Shown here: piece by piece, positions 55,265 to 64,000 of the stretch
Numbering within the stretch: position 1 is the stretch's first letter
How the letters are laid out: every line of letters starts with the position of its first letter
Source: Colwellia sp. TT2012
GTDB taxonomy: Bacteria > Pseudomonadota > Gammaproteobacteria > Enterobacterales > Alteromonadaceae
Reading direction: 5' to 3'
DNA: 64,000 bases
Assembly: GCF_001440345.1 (NCBI RefSeq)
Contig: NZ_LJYX01000021.1
Span: 496,001 to 560,000, forward strand
The notes under the pieces: model-generated
Database searches by the model: none
The model's input: the letters and a program-made list of their open reading frames with translations, nothing else
What the model was told of the DNA's origin: nothing
Translations under genes and position numbers: made by a program

Positions 55265-56494
55265 CTATGGGCAAGTTGCACAACACCACTTTAATGCATC
55301 ATGATAGTTCATCAATAACATCTCTTCTGATATATCGTGTTTAGCCATGATGGTACAGGGTTCGTATTGGTTGTCTGAGAATTCATAATGCTTTACTATT
55401 TCGAGTGCATCATGTAATAGCCCTGTTTTTCTTACTAAGGCCGTTTTTATTTCCTCTGCTAAGGGTAAATCCATAATTATTTTTTCAAAGGGGCTATTGA
55501 GAATCGCACCTATGTGGCTCATGATACCGGTAATAAAGGCTAATCCTCTTATTTTAAAAAAGGCTGGAGAAAAAGATATATATTCCATCATTTTACCGCG
55601 CACTAATGACTCTCTTAAAAGTTCACTATTACAATCAGAGGATAACTTTGACATAGCGATAATAGCGATAAATTGTTTAATTTTATCGGTTCCCAAAAAA
55701 GTAACCGCTTGCTTTATAGAGGTAATTTCTACTCGATTTTTTTCTATTTCCAAATTGACTAATTTTAGCACTCCATTCACTAAACTTACATCCTGAGAAA
55801 TTATTTCAGCTAAAGTATCAAAGTTCATCTCTAGCTGACACACTTCGGCAAATAGCAGCAGCAAATTTAGCTTAACAGGCTTAATAAAATGACCAACGCT
55901 TATTTCTGGTTTGTGAAAAAAATAACCTTGAAAATAATCAATACCTATTTGGATTAGCATATTAAACTGTTCATGAGTTTCAATTCTTTCGACAACAATT
56001 TTTATCTTTTTATCAGCGATAAACTGGCTATTTTTTAAGGCTGCTATTTGCTCAAATGGAATGTCTTCTCTATCAACCTTAATAATGGATATATAGGGAA
56101 ACAACTGTTCCCACTTAGGTGAAAAATCATAATCATCTAATGCTAAGATATAGCCTTTTTTATATAAAGCTGATACTACTTTAATAACATCAGGCGTAAC
56201 ATTAATAGTTTCTAACAGCTCCAAAACTACAGCGTTTCTATCTAACACTAAGGGTACATTGGCTAATAAAGTTTTTTCATCAAAATTGATAAAAGCTTTT
56301 TTTTGCGAGCAAAGATTGCTTAAGTCACCATAAAGGTGGTTTTGTAAAATAATTTGCGTGGTGGCTTTTTCTGGCTCTGAACAACTATAAAAATTATCTA
56401 AACTATTACGATATAAAAGTTCATAAGCATAGGTATTCTGGTTATGATCAAAAATAGCTTGGCGAGCAACAAATTTATTTTTAATCTCTTCCAT
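55265..56494 (-). CDS. EAL-HDOD signalling protein (YuxH family)
   Basis: A 409-residue cytosolic protein. The N-terminal EAL-type domain has VVLELLETI in place of the EAL motif, with LALDDYDF and VERIETHEQF partly conserved, so c-di-GMP hydrolysis is doubtful. The C-terminal HDOD domain follows (LVNGVLKLVNLEIEKNRVEI, AVTFLGTDKI). Such proteins act as c-di-GMP or signal-responsive adaptors. The receiver gene is just downstream. Confidence 0.82.
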   Translation of the reverse strand: MEEIKNKFVARQAIFDHNQNTYAYELLYRNSLDNFYSCSEPEKATTQIILQNHLYGDLSNLCSQKKAFINFDEKTLLANVPLVLDRNAVVLELLETINVTPDVIKVVSALYKKGYILALDDYDFSPKWEQLFPYISIIKVDREDIPFEQIAALKNSQFIADKKIKIVVERIETHEQFNMLIQIGIDYFQGYFFHKPEISVGHFIKPVKLNLLLLFAEVCQLEMNFDTLAEIISQDVSLVNGVLKLVNLEIEKNRVEITSIKQAVTFLGTDKIKQFIAIIAMSKLSSDCNSELLRESLVRGKMMEYISFSPAFFKIRGLAFITGIMSHIGAILNSPFEKIIMDLPLAEEIKTALVRKTGLLHDALEIVKHYEFSDNQYEPCTIMAKHDISEEMLLMNYHDALKWCCATCP

Positions 56495-56805
56495 GACACG
56501 TTTCCCAGTTTTTATTTTTTACTATGAATTTAGTCTAGTCACTATTTAGCTAATAACAAAAAAAGTAGCTAAATAAAACAAATTGAAGAGGCGACATGAA
56601 TCAAAATAAAAGTTCATCAAGACATTAAAGAGGTCAACTCTAATATGTTTAGAGATACCACGCATTTTTCACGCTACCGAGGTGATATTGCTTACACCGA
56701 CTTCTTAGTTAACGAGTATGCGAAGGTTTTGTAGCTCCTTAGCTTGAGTTAGCGAAAACTAACTCAACTCTTTGTCAGCTGCAAGTGAGTATGGTGTGCA
56801 AAAGC
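56495..56805 (-). other. intergenic region between EAL-HDOD and sensor cyclase genes
   Basis: No gene recognised. A 29-codon plus-strand frame at about 56647-56733 is too short and unsupported. The region separates two minus-strand signalling genes, so the EAL-HDOD gene has its own promoter here. Confidence 0.35.
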
Positions 56806-59800
56806 CTATTTATTATCCGAGGGTTTTTTATAATAAATCACACCTTGCTCAACCTGAGCTTGCAAGTCAACTGAACTTTGTAGATAGAATAACTCAGGGT
56901 TTTCAATGTTCTTTTCAAATAAACTAACCCAAGTATTTCTACCATTATTTTTCGCTTCATAGAGCGCAATATCAGCTAAGTTCATGGTTTGTTGCCAAGT
57001 ATAGGCATCTATCTGTTTTCTAATAAATGGAAAACTGGTCAAACCCATTGAACAGGTCATGTTAATTTTGTGCCCATTTTCAAGGTCAAACTCAAAATTC
57101 TCAATATTTTTTCTAATTCTTTCCGCTAACAGCTGTAATTCTACTTGTTTGTTAAAGCGAGTGACAATAACAAACTCCTCTCCACCCCAGCGAATCACCC
57201 AGTCAAGGGCTCTACAGGAGCTTTTTAATAGTTCAACGAGTCTAATAAGTACAATATCTCCTGCCTCATGGCCAAAGTTATCATTTACAGACTTAAAATG
57301 ATCTGCATCAATCATAATAAAACCGAGGTTAGTGTATTTATGGTCAAAATGCTCTCGCTGCAATTGCGCAATCTCTTGGTCAATAAACTGACTCATAAAT
57401 CGCCTATTATGCGCATTGGTGAGTTGATCGGTTAACGTTATTTCTTCTAAGCGCATTAATGCTTGATTAAGGCTTTCATTCTTCTCGTTAAGTTCTTTGG
57501 TGCGCGCTAAGACCTTGCGTTCCAACTTGACGTTACTAACACGTACCAGCATTATTTTTTGCAACTGAAGACGAACGCCCCCCCCGACAATAGCAAGAAC
57601 AATCAATACATAAAGACTATAAGCCCACCAAGTTCGCCACGGCGCAGGTTCAATAATGATGTCAATAGATCGCCCTTGATGATTCCAAACACCTTGGCCA
57701 TTTCTCGCTTTAACTTGAAAAGTATATTTACCCGCAGGTAAGTTGGTGTAGGTTGCTGTTCTGTGATCTGAGTCAGTTTCAATCCAGCTTTCATTAAAAC
57801 CTTCTAAATGGTATTGGAACAAACTCTCACTACTATTCAAAAAATCCAAAACAGAAAACTTAAATGAAAACACATTATCTTTATGGCTTAAAGTAATGGC
57901 TTTGGTGTGATTAATTGCTTTTGTTAATATGCCTTGTTCAGTAATCTTAACGCTTTGATTAAGCATTAAAAAATCAGTAAAAAAAACAGTAGGCGGCGTG
58001 CTATCCAATACGATATTTTCAGGATAAAAAGCACAGTAATTTTCTATGCCAAAAAATATTTTTCCGTCATCTGATTGATGATAAGCGCCCTGAGAAGCTC
58101 CAGCACAGCCCGCGCTTGCACCAACAAAATTACTAAATTTTTCGCTCACAGGATCAAATAAAGAAATCCCTAATTCTCCCAACCAAACTTTATCATTTCT
58201 ATCCACCATTACCGCGAGTATCCTATCGGTTATCAAACCATCTTTTTCTCGATAGTGGGTAAATTTTTCACTAATAATATCAAATTTATTTAAACCACTC
58301 TCAGTACCAATCCACAATATGTCTTTAGAGTCTAGCGCTAAAGAATAAACAATATTATTGCTTAAAGAGTTAACATCATCAGCACTATTTTGGTAACGAG
58401 AAAACTGTTGACTGTTATGGTTAAACTTATTAAGTCCGCCCCCCGAAGTACCGATCCAAAGCGAGCCATCGTGACTGTTCATAAGAGTATTTATACTATT
58501 ATGACTGATACTATTTACATCATCTAAATCATGTAAAAAACGGCTAAACTTATTAGAATTATCAGCCTTTCGATTAAGACCATGTTGAGTGCCTACCCAA
58601 AGTAAACCTTTACTGTCTTCATGAATGGTTACAATAAAACTATCACTTAAACTGCTGCTATCTTCTGCGTGGTGATAAAATCGAGTAAAACTATTATCCT
58701 TCTTATTTAACAGATTTAAGCCGTTACTGGTACCTATCCAGAGGTTGCCACGAGAATCTTCAAAAATAGCTTTGATATAGTTATTACTGAGACTCATTGG
58801 ATTATCAGGGTCATGAGTAAAAAGAATAAATTGCTTGGTTATAGAATCTAAACTATATAAGCCTGATTGCATGCCGATCCAAGTTGTGCCCGACTTATCT
58901 ACAAACAAAGCGCGCAGATAACCTTTAGCTAAACCTGCTGGGTTATTTTTATCATAGCTAACCCGACCAAATTTTTTAATATCAGGGGAGAATTGAGTTA
59001 TGCCTTCACCAAAAGTACCTAACCATATGAAGCCATTTTTATCTTGAATAATGGACCAAATATTATTACTTGAAATACTATTGTCATCTTCATAATTATG
59101 AAGATAATGCTCAAAATGTTTTTTTTTCGGGTCGAATAAGTTAAGCCCTCCTTTATGAGTACCAACCCAGAGTGAGCCTAACTTATCTTCAAAAATAGCA
59201 AAGATTTCATCACTACTTATACTAGTATTTTGCTCTTTATTATGACGAAAGTGTTCAAATGTTTGAGAATCGCGATTAAATTTATTTAATCCTCCGCCTC
59301 GAGTGCCAACCCAAAGGGTTTCATTTGAATCCTCGAAAATCGTATAAACTTTATTATTACTTAGGCTATTAGGGTTATCCTCGTTATGTTGATAATGTTT
59401 GAAATTACCCGTTTCTTTATCAAACTGATTAAGTCCACCATTTCTAGTGCCGACCCAGATAACACCACTATTATCTTCGATGACAGTGTAGACAAGATCA
59501 TCTGATAAACTATTAGGGTCTTGAGGAATATTTTTAAAGTGGTTGAATTGCGCTGTTTTTGGGTTGAAACTGTTTAGACCCCCTCCCCAAGTACCTAACC
59601 ATAAGACTCCATCTTGCGCTTCAATAATAGACATCACCACATCACGGCTTAAACTATTTATGTCATGTGGGTTATGAGCATAAGTATGAAAAGCTTCTTT
59701 TTCCTCATCATAACGTGACAAACCGCCATCGGTACCCACCCACATCCCCCCAGATTTATCAAAGAATATAGCATTAACATAGTTGTTTGGTAAGGTGGTA

Positions 59801-60117
59801 TTGTCTAAGGGAAGATGAACAAACTCTTTATATTGATGACCATCAAAGCGATATAAACCGTTTTGAGTGGCAGTCCAAATATATCCGTGCTTATCTTGTA
59901 AAACTTTGAGAACAAAAGTGTTTGGTATTGCTAATTCATTTACATAGTTATTGAAATGGAGGTGGCCTCTTTGTGCTAAAGTTGTGGTGGAGACTGACAG
60001 TAAGATAAACACTGTTAGTAAGTTAGTCCAAATGAATTTCAATAGAGCAAAAGAGTTTAGCCAATTAATAAAAGGCTTATTACTGAGCGTTAATGCATTG
60101 CTGAAGGCATTACTCAT
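56806..60117 (-). CDS. sensor diguanylate cyclase with beta-propeller (Reg_prop) and Y_Y_Y domains
   Basis: An 1103-residue membrane enzyme. After an N-terminal membrane or signal segment come about a dozen Reg_prop repeats of type LWVGTxxGGLNxF (residues 60-720), forming two seven-bladed-type propellers in the periplasm. A Y_Y_Y domain near 755-845 (YHLEGFNESWIETD, YTNLPAGKYTFQVKAR) is followed by a membrane helix and the GGDEF domain, with RWGGEEFVIV. The inhibitory site RALD precedes GGEEF by five residues, so feedback by c-di-GMP is expected. It resembles hybrid two-component sensors but with cyclase output; the ligand is unknown. Confidence 0.9.
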   Translation of the reverse strand: MSNAFSNALTLSNKPFINWLNSFALLKFIWTNLLTVFILLSVSTTTLAQRGHLHFNNYVNELAIPNTFVLKVLQDKHGYIWTATQNGLYRFDGHQYKEFVHLPLDNTTLPNNYVNAIFFDKSGGMWVGTDGGLSRYDEEKEAFHTYAHNPHDINSLSRDVVMSIIEAQDGVLWLGTWGGGLNSFNPKTAQFNHFKNIPQDPNSLSDDLVYTVIEDNSGVIWVGTRNGGLNQFDKETGNFKHYQHNEDNPNSLSNNKVYTIFEDSNETLWVGTRGGGLNKFNRDSQTFEHFRHNKEQNTSISSDEIFAIFEDKLGSLWVGTHKGGLNLFDPKKKHFEHYLHNYEDDNSISSNNIWSIIQDKNGFIWLGTFGEGITQFSPDIKKFGRVSYDKNNPAGLAKGYLRALFVDKSGTTWIGMQSGLYSLDSITKQFILFTHDPDNPMSLSNNYIKAIFEDSRGNLWIGTSNGLNLLNKKDNSFTRFYHHAEDSSSLSDSFIVTIHEDSKGLLWVGTQHGLNRKADNSNKFSRFLHDLDDVNSISHNSINTLMNSHDGSLWIGTSGGGLNKFNHNSQQFSRYQNSADDVNSLSNNIVYSLALDSKDILWIGTESGLNKFDIISEKFTHYREKDGLITDRILAVMVDRNDKVWLGELGISLFDPVSEKFSNFVGASAGCAGASQGAYHQSDDGKIFFGIENYCAFYPENIVLDSTPPTVFFTDFLMLNQSVKITEQGILTKAINHTKAITLSHKDNVFSFKFSVLDFLNSSESLFQYHLEGFNESWIETDSDHRTATYTNLPAGKYTFQVKARNGQGVWNHQGRSIDIIIEPAPWRTWWAYSLYVLIVLAIVGGGVRLQLQKIMLVRVSNVKLERKVLARTKELNEKNESLNQALMRLEEITLTDQLTNAHNRRFMSQFIDQEIAQLQREHFDHKYTNLGFIMIDADHFKSVNDNFGHEAGDIVLIRLVELLKSSCRALDWVIRWGGEEFVIVTRFNKQVELQLLAERIRKNIENFEFDLENGHKINMTCSMGLTSFPFIRKQIDAYTWQQTMNLADIALYEAKNNGRNTWVSLFEKNIENPELFYLQSSVDLQAQVEQGVIYYKKPSDNK

Positions 60118-60275
60118 GATAACTATTCAGTTTAAATATCAATTGAATAATAATAATAACCACCTTAAAAATCAGTTTGTGCTACTGAACTTTATTGTAG
60201 GCAATTAAAGCTAACTTGCCATTTTATACTGAGAACTAATCAGTAAAGCTTTAATGATTTTTCTGGATATTTATC

Positions 60276-60490
60276 TCAACAAAGCAAGGGTTTGCTTGCA
60301 TCATTATTTAATCTCACATATGAGCCAGCATCAACAATCACTAACTCCATATGATAGACACCATTGCCTAAGGTGATACCTTGTACTTCATCGACAATTT
60401 TAATTTGCTGCGTACCAGTGAAGTCGCGAAAATTTACCGTAATGGTATCAACTAAATTGCCATTTTTATCCGTAAAGTTCTCTATAATAA
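60276..60490 (-). pseudogene. gene fragment of unknown family
   Basis: The minus strand is open as ENFTDKNGNLVDTITVNF through GVYHMELVIVDAGSYVRL to a TGA at 60276. Coding-like composition but no start, and a double stop just upstream. It looks like the tail of a secreted beta-rich protein. Confidence 0.45.
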
Positions 60491-60608
60491 TTTATTACTT
60501 GCCATTATAATCATGGCTGGTGCATAGGCTATGTCACGTATATTGATATAGATATAAACAAGTATAGCTAGTGTGGTTAAGCTTAGGTCAATATTGAAAG
60601 AGGAGTTT

Positions 60609-60989
60609 TTAACTTAAGGTTTGCAGCCAATTCATCGCATCTTTTTCATTATCAAAACTTCGTGTTTGTTGCGATGCTCTTGAGGGAGACAACTTGTTAA
60701 TAACATCTAAGGTGGTATTTGAGGTGATAACCATGGCTTTGGCGATGAGCTTTTGTTGATTCAACCAAACATTATAGTGTTCCAATTCTTGATAAGCTTC
60801 AGGGGTACCACCCAAAAATTCAAGGTTATTAATCAATATAGAAAAGCTGGTATCTTGTAAGTCATTAACAATAGCCTCTATACCACTAGTATACTGCTGT
60901 GCGCCGTATTCATTAAAAGCACCGACATTGCGGACAACGATAATATTTCCCTTTAGGCTAATAGAGACTTCACCATGTTCAATACCCAT
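60609..60989 (-). CDS. SpoIIAA/STAS-like protein
   Basis: A 126-residue protein with MGIEHGEVSISLKGNIIVV at the start, followed by SFSILINNLEFLGGTPEA and a C-terminal helix. The STAS-like fold is suggested by alternating strands. General layout is like that of the gene at 164-556. Monocistronic. Function unknown. Confidence 0.6.
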   Translation of the reverse strand: MGIEHGEVSISLKGNIIVVRNVGAFNEYGAQQYTSGIEAIVNDLQDTSFSILINNLEFLGGTPEAYQELEHYNVWLNQQKLIAKAMVITSNTTLDVINKLSPSRASQQTRSFDNEKDAMNWLQTLS

Positions 60990-61093
60990 ACATTACCTCT
61001 AGCCCAAGAATTGCATGTAAGTTATAGCACAATTACTTCAAAACTGTATAAGAAAGTACTCACTTAGTTCGAGTCTTAAGGCAGATAAGGACA

Positions 61094-61127
61094 CAAAAAA
61101 AGCGTAATAATCAACCTATTACGCTTT
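61094..61127 (-). terminator. terminator of the DUF4097 gene
   Basis: Arms AAAGCGTAATA and TATTACGCTTT surround a seven-base loop; on the minus strand the hairpin is followed by a run of T residues. It lies about 100 bases after the end of the adjoining minus-strand gene. Confidence 0.85.
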
Positions 61128-61227
61128 GTTATTTTCACTAAAAATCGTGCTAAAAAGTTTTACTAACAAGCTTTATTAAATAGCTTTACTAAGAGTATTG
61201 CCGCTGGTTAGCTAGCATACTTTGCTC

Positions 61228-62010
61228 TTATATTTTTTTAATACGGACACTGCCACCACTGGTTTTTAATACCAACTCAGGTCCACCGCCATTGATGGTG
61301 CCTTCAATTGAACGTTTAGTGGTTTTGCCATTGACGGTAAACTCACTTGAGACACGACCACCGCTAGTTTTAGCCGAAAGGTTTACCGCAACATCTTTAG
61401 CTAAATAAGCGGTAATTGAACCACCCGATGTTTTCACCTTAGTGTCTTTCGTTGGATTGCTAGGAAATTTCAGTTTAATGCTGCCACCTGAGGTTTTAGC
61501 ATTAATTTGTCCAATGATATTATCCAGGTCTAAACTGCCACCCGAGGTTTTAATATCAACATCACCTTGTAGATCTTCTAAAGAAATTGAGCCGCCAGAA
61601 GTGTAGGCATCAACTTTACCGGTGAGGTTTTCAATTTCAATAGAGCCACCACTGGTATTAAGATCGACATTATAGTTTTGTGGCAAAGTTACTTTATAAG
61701 TAACTTTTATATGGTTACTGCCAAAGCTGAAGCCACTACGCTCAAAATCCCCTTTAATGCTGACATTATCACCACTTTTTATGAAGCTAACCTCCATATC
61801 ATCTTCATTTTTTCCGCTAATTTCTACTGTAATCAATACAATTTCTTTCGCATGAGTGTCAATATCAATGGCACCAACATCCGTTTCAATTTTTAATAAG
61901 CCGCCACTGGCAACAGTAAACTCTTTATTAATGGTTTTAGCTTGTATACCAACAGTCACTAACAGCAGAGCAATTGGGGCATATTTAAAAGTATTTTTAA
62001 CGCTGAACAT
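61228..62010 (-). CDS. DUF4097-type beta-helical exported protein
   Basis: A 260-residue protein with a signal peptide (residues 1-24, ending GIQA). The rest is a series of strands in which TSGGS recurs (at least six times, e.g. VDAYTSGGSISLEDLQGD), the typical beta-helix spacing of the DUF4097 adhesin-like family. Probably periplasmic; the function is unknown. Confidence 0.85.
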   Translation of the reverse strand: MFSVKNTFKYAPIALLLVTVGIQAKTINKEFTVASGGLLKIETDVGAIDIDTHAKEIVLITVEISGKNEDDMEVSFIKSGDNVSIKGDFERSGFSFGSNHIKVTYKVTLPQNYNVDLNTSGGSIEIENLTGKVDAYTSGGSISLEDLQGDVDIKTSGGSLDLDNIIGQINAKTSGGSIKLKFPSNPTKDTKVKTSGGSITAYLAKDVAVNLSAKTSGGRVSSEFTVNGKTTKRSIEGTINGGGPELVLKTSGGSVRIKKI

Positions 62011-62172
62011 AGGGTATCTCCATATATTTTTTTATTAGTTTGATTCGTTAATGTTTAGTGAGATGACGCAATAACAAAAAAGGTTTAAATTTAATTTATA
62101 ATTTATGGATATTTAATTTATATCGGTAATGAAAACTAAATATTTGTCTCGGTTGCCCATGAGATTAAGCCT

Positions 62173-63207
62173 TTAGACTAGCCATGAGTTTAAGAAAAAA
62201 CCACCACAAATTAACATAATAAACAGTATCAAGGCCAAGATAAGCGGCTTAGGCCCGGCCTTTTTAATGCTGGCCCACTGGGTTTGCGCACCGAGTGCCG
62301 CCATCGCCATGGCTAAAGAAAACTGACTGGCGAAACTCAATACGGCTTTCAGTGACTCGGGTAAAATAACCACACTATTAATCATCGCAGTTGCCATAAA
62401 ACCAAAAACAAACCATGGGATAGTAATAACACTTTTTTCACGCTGAGCTTTATTGTCACTGGTACCGCCATTAGCAGTGCTAGCGATACGGCTATCGTTT
62501 CGATTGCTAAGATGACACAGTACTGAGCTAAGCATTAAAATAAATGGCGCTAACATCATCACACGAATAAGTTTAACAACCACTGCCGTTTGCATGGTTT
62601 CATCATTAATACTTTGTCCAGCAGCAACCGCCTGCGCTACTTCATGGGCGGTACTGCCGATATAAATACCAAAAGATTGCTCTCTCATATCCACCCATTG
62701 ATAAATAAATGGGTAACTAAACATGGCTAAGGTACCAAAAAGTACCACTGTCGCTATGGCAATAGTTACCTGTTCTTGTTTTGGTTTAAGCACAGATTCG
62801 GTCGCCAGAATAGCCGCTGCTCCACAAATAGCGCTGCCGGCAGCGATTAAGATAGCAACGTCACGATGCAGTTTTAATACCTTGATACCCACAAAAGTAC
62901 CGACAGAAAATACGGTACAAATAACGACTAAATCAACAACAACGGCTTGCCAACCTACCGCCAATATTTGCTGAAGACTCAGACTAAAACCAAATAAAAC
63001 AATACCCGCCCTCAGTAATTTTTGTTTACAAAAGGTCGAAAATTGTTGCTCTCTTTTGTCCTCAACTCTTAGTGAAATGTGACCATAAAGCATGCCAAAA
63101 ACAATCGCTAACGGCAGGGCACTCAAACCAAAAGCGGATACTTGCTCTATTTTTGCTAAGGCTATTGCCAACAAGGTAATAACGGGCAGAACTATATAGG
63201 TAGGCAT
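62173..63207 (-). CDS. yeiH: YeiH/UPF0324 family membrane transporter
   Basis: A 344-residue protein with about ten membrane helices. Conserved features are GIVLFGFSLSLQQILAVGW, GSAICGAAAILATESV and the IGSTAHEVAQAVAAG segment typical of this family of putative sulfur-compound exporters. It is divergent from a LysR gene, as yeiH is next to yeiE in E. coli. Confidence 0.87.
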   Translation of the reverse strand: MPTYIVLPVITLLAIALAKIEQVSAFGLSALPLAIVFGMLYGHISLRVEDKREQQFSTFCKQKLLRAGIVLFGFSLSLQQILAVGWQAVVVDLVVICTVFSVGTFVGIKVLKLHRDVAILIAAGSAICGAAAILATESVLKPKQEQVTIAIATVVLFGTLAMFSYPFIYQWVDMREQSFGIYIGSTAHEVAQAVAAGQSINDETMQTAVVVKLIRVMMLAPFILMLSSVLCHLSNRNDSRIASTANGGTSDNKAQREKSVITIPWFVFGFMATAMINSVVILPESLKAVLSFASQFSLAMAMAALGAQTQWASIKKAGPKPLILALILFIMLICGGFFLNSWLV

Positions 63208-63436
63208 AAGGCAGCTCTTTTCTGAAAAATAACGAATAAATAGCTAATAAATAGCTGGCAACGAGTTATCACTCTATGGAATATAATATAAGGCAAAGTT
63301 TACAATAAGAATAATGGATATATTTAATGTATAGTATTCAAAAAACCGAACTGTTCTTTTATTTAAATAACAGTTCGCTACGATCAACTAAGGCCAACTA
63401 TTGCTAAGGCCTAATATTGCTGCAGGAAACTTAGTC

Positions 63437-64000
63437 ATGAGTATTTCGATAAAGAAGCTACAACTATTTGAAGCCACAGCACGCTTAGGTAAACTCAGCA
63501 AAGCCGCCAATGAGCTGGCGTTAAGCCAATCTGCCGCCAGTCAAGCATTGAAAGAATTAGAGCAAAGTTTAGGTTATCCGCTATTTGAACGGGTTGGTCG
63601 AGATTTAGTGATCACAGAAAATGGCCTTAAATCCCTACCTAAAGTCCGCCAGATAGCGGATTTACTTGAAAGTTTGCAGCTTGCCAATTTAAATACCATG
63701 AGCGGTATCTTGCGCATTGTCGCCAGCGCCACCATAGCCACTTATTTACTGCCTAAATTAATTGCTAAATTTGTAAAAAATTACCCTGAAGTAGTACCTG
63801 AAATACATATAGGTAATACCCAAATGGTGATAGATCATTTAGACAAGGGCAAAGCCTCTATTGGTTTGATAGAAGGGCCAGCAGTGCATAGGCATTTACA
63901 AATTACCTCTTGGCAAGAAGATAAATTACAGATTTTTTGTCCGCCAAGTCATCCGTTAGCAAAAAAAGCGCGGATCAATCTAGAACAACTGCAACAGCAA
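63437..64000 (+). CDS. LysR family regulator, cut by the window end
   Basis: The first 188 codons are present. The N-terminal HTH reads KLSKAANELALSQSAASQAL, and the start of the substrate-binding domain follows (GILRIVASATIATYLLPKL). Its position beside yeiH matches the YeiE/CysB-like regulator of that transporter. No ribosome site beyond TGCAGGAAAC. The C-terminal third lies outside the window. Confidence 0.9.
   Translation, partial: MSISIKKLQLFEATARLGKLSKAANELALSQSAASQALKELEQSLGYPLFERVGRDLVITENGLKSLPKVRQIADLLESLQLANLNTMSGILRIVASATIATYLLPKLIAKFVKNYPEVVPEIHIGNTQMVIDHLDKGKASIGLIEGPAVHRHLQITSWQEDKLQIFCPPSHPLAKKARINLEQLQQQ

Overview
The window looks like a chromosomal segment of a marine gammaproteobacterium of the Alteromonadales, most like Colwellia. 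This is an inference from AT-rich coding DNA, the gene families present, a MITE with termini beginning TATACCCAA, and a cytosolic molybdopterin cluster under an apparent FNR box. About 39 kb is core chromosome. About 25 kb (16.1-41.1 kb) is an accessory island lying between a tRNA-His/tRNA-Pro pair and dusA.

Layout. 0.1-10.3 kb holds molybdenum cofactor synthesis and molybdate uptake: moeA diverges from moaA-mobA-moaB-moaC-moaD-moaE-modA-modB-modC-moeB. A perfect FNR-type palindrome lies between them and a candidate Moco riboswitch precedes moaA. The 3' ends of mobA and moaC have each been amplified as tandem repeats (71 bp and 96 bp). 10.3-16.1 kb holds a DUF1285 protein, a lipoprotein oligopeptidase B, an alanine-dehydrogenase-fold enzyme and the two tRNAs.

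Accessory island. Three copies of one dusA-type tyrosine integrase (two decayed, one intact) and a 29-codon copy of the dusA 5' end show that elements inserted repeatedly into dusA and piled up in tandem. Between the integrases lie modules that look like integron gene cassettes without an integron integrase. Their genes are followed by attC-like folded sites, and several share the same leader DNA. Cargo: a toxin-antitoxin pair whose ADP-ribosyltransferase-like toxin is broken by a TGA, a Fic protein, two HEPN-like proteins with RX4H motifs, a DUF5677-like protein, a two-pass membrane coiled-coil protein and a periplasmic endonuclease I. At about 29-37 kb lies a complete-looking filamentous phage (inovirus): LexA/CI-type repressor, PrtN-like activator, replication initiator, ssDNA-binding candidate, coat protein with the classic terminator behind it, adsorption protein, pVI-like protein, a 28-residue membrane peptide, Zot/pI, and a tightly coupled minus-strand operon of four small genes. 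A copy of its right end (about 570 bp) lies next to tRNA-Pro. A three-gene operon of unknown function with TGTTAC iterons (37.3-39.7 kb) sits beside the intact integrase and is the best candidate for an undescribed defence or toxin-antitoxin system.

41-64 kb returns to core-like DNA: dusA, a coniferyl-aldehyde-type dehydrogenase, a MITE, a decayed GMC oxidoreductase, a secreted FGE-like protein with a carbohydrate-binding-like domain, a CadC-like membrane regulator, a LysR/DoxX/pirin/glutathionyl-hydroquinone reductase group, a c-di-GMP cluster (frameshifted receiver, EAL-HDOD, large sensor diguanylate cyclase), a DUF4097 protein, and a YeiH transporter divergent from a LysR gene cut by the window end.

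All family assignments were made by reading motifs; no database search was run.
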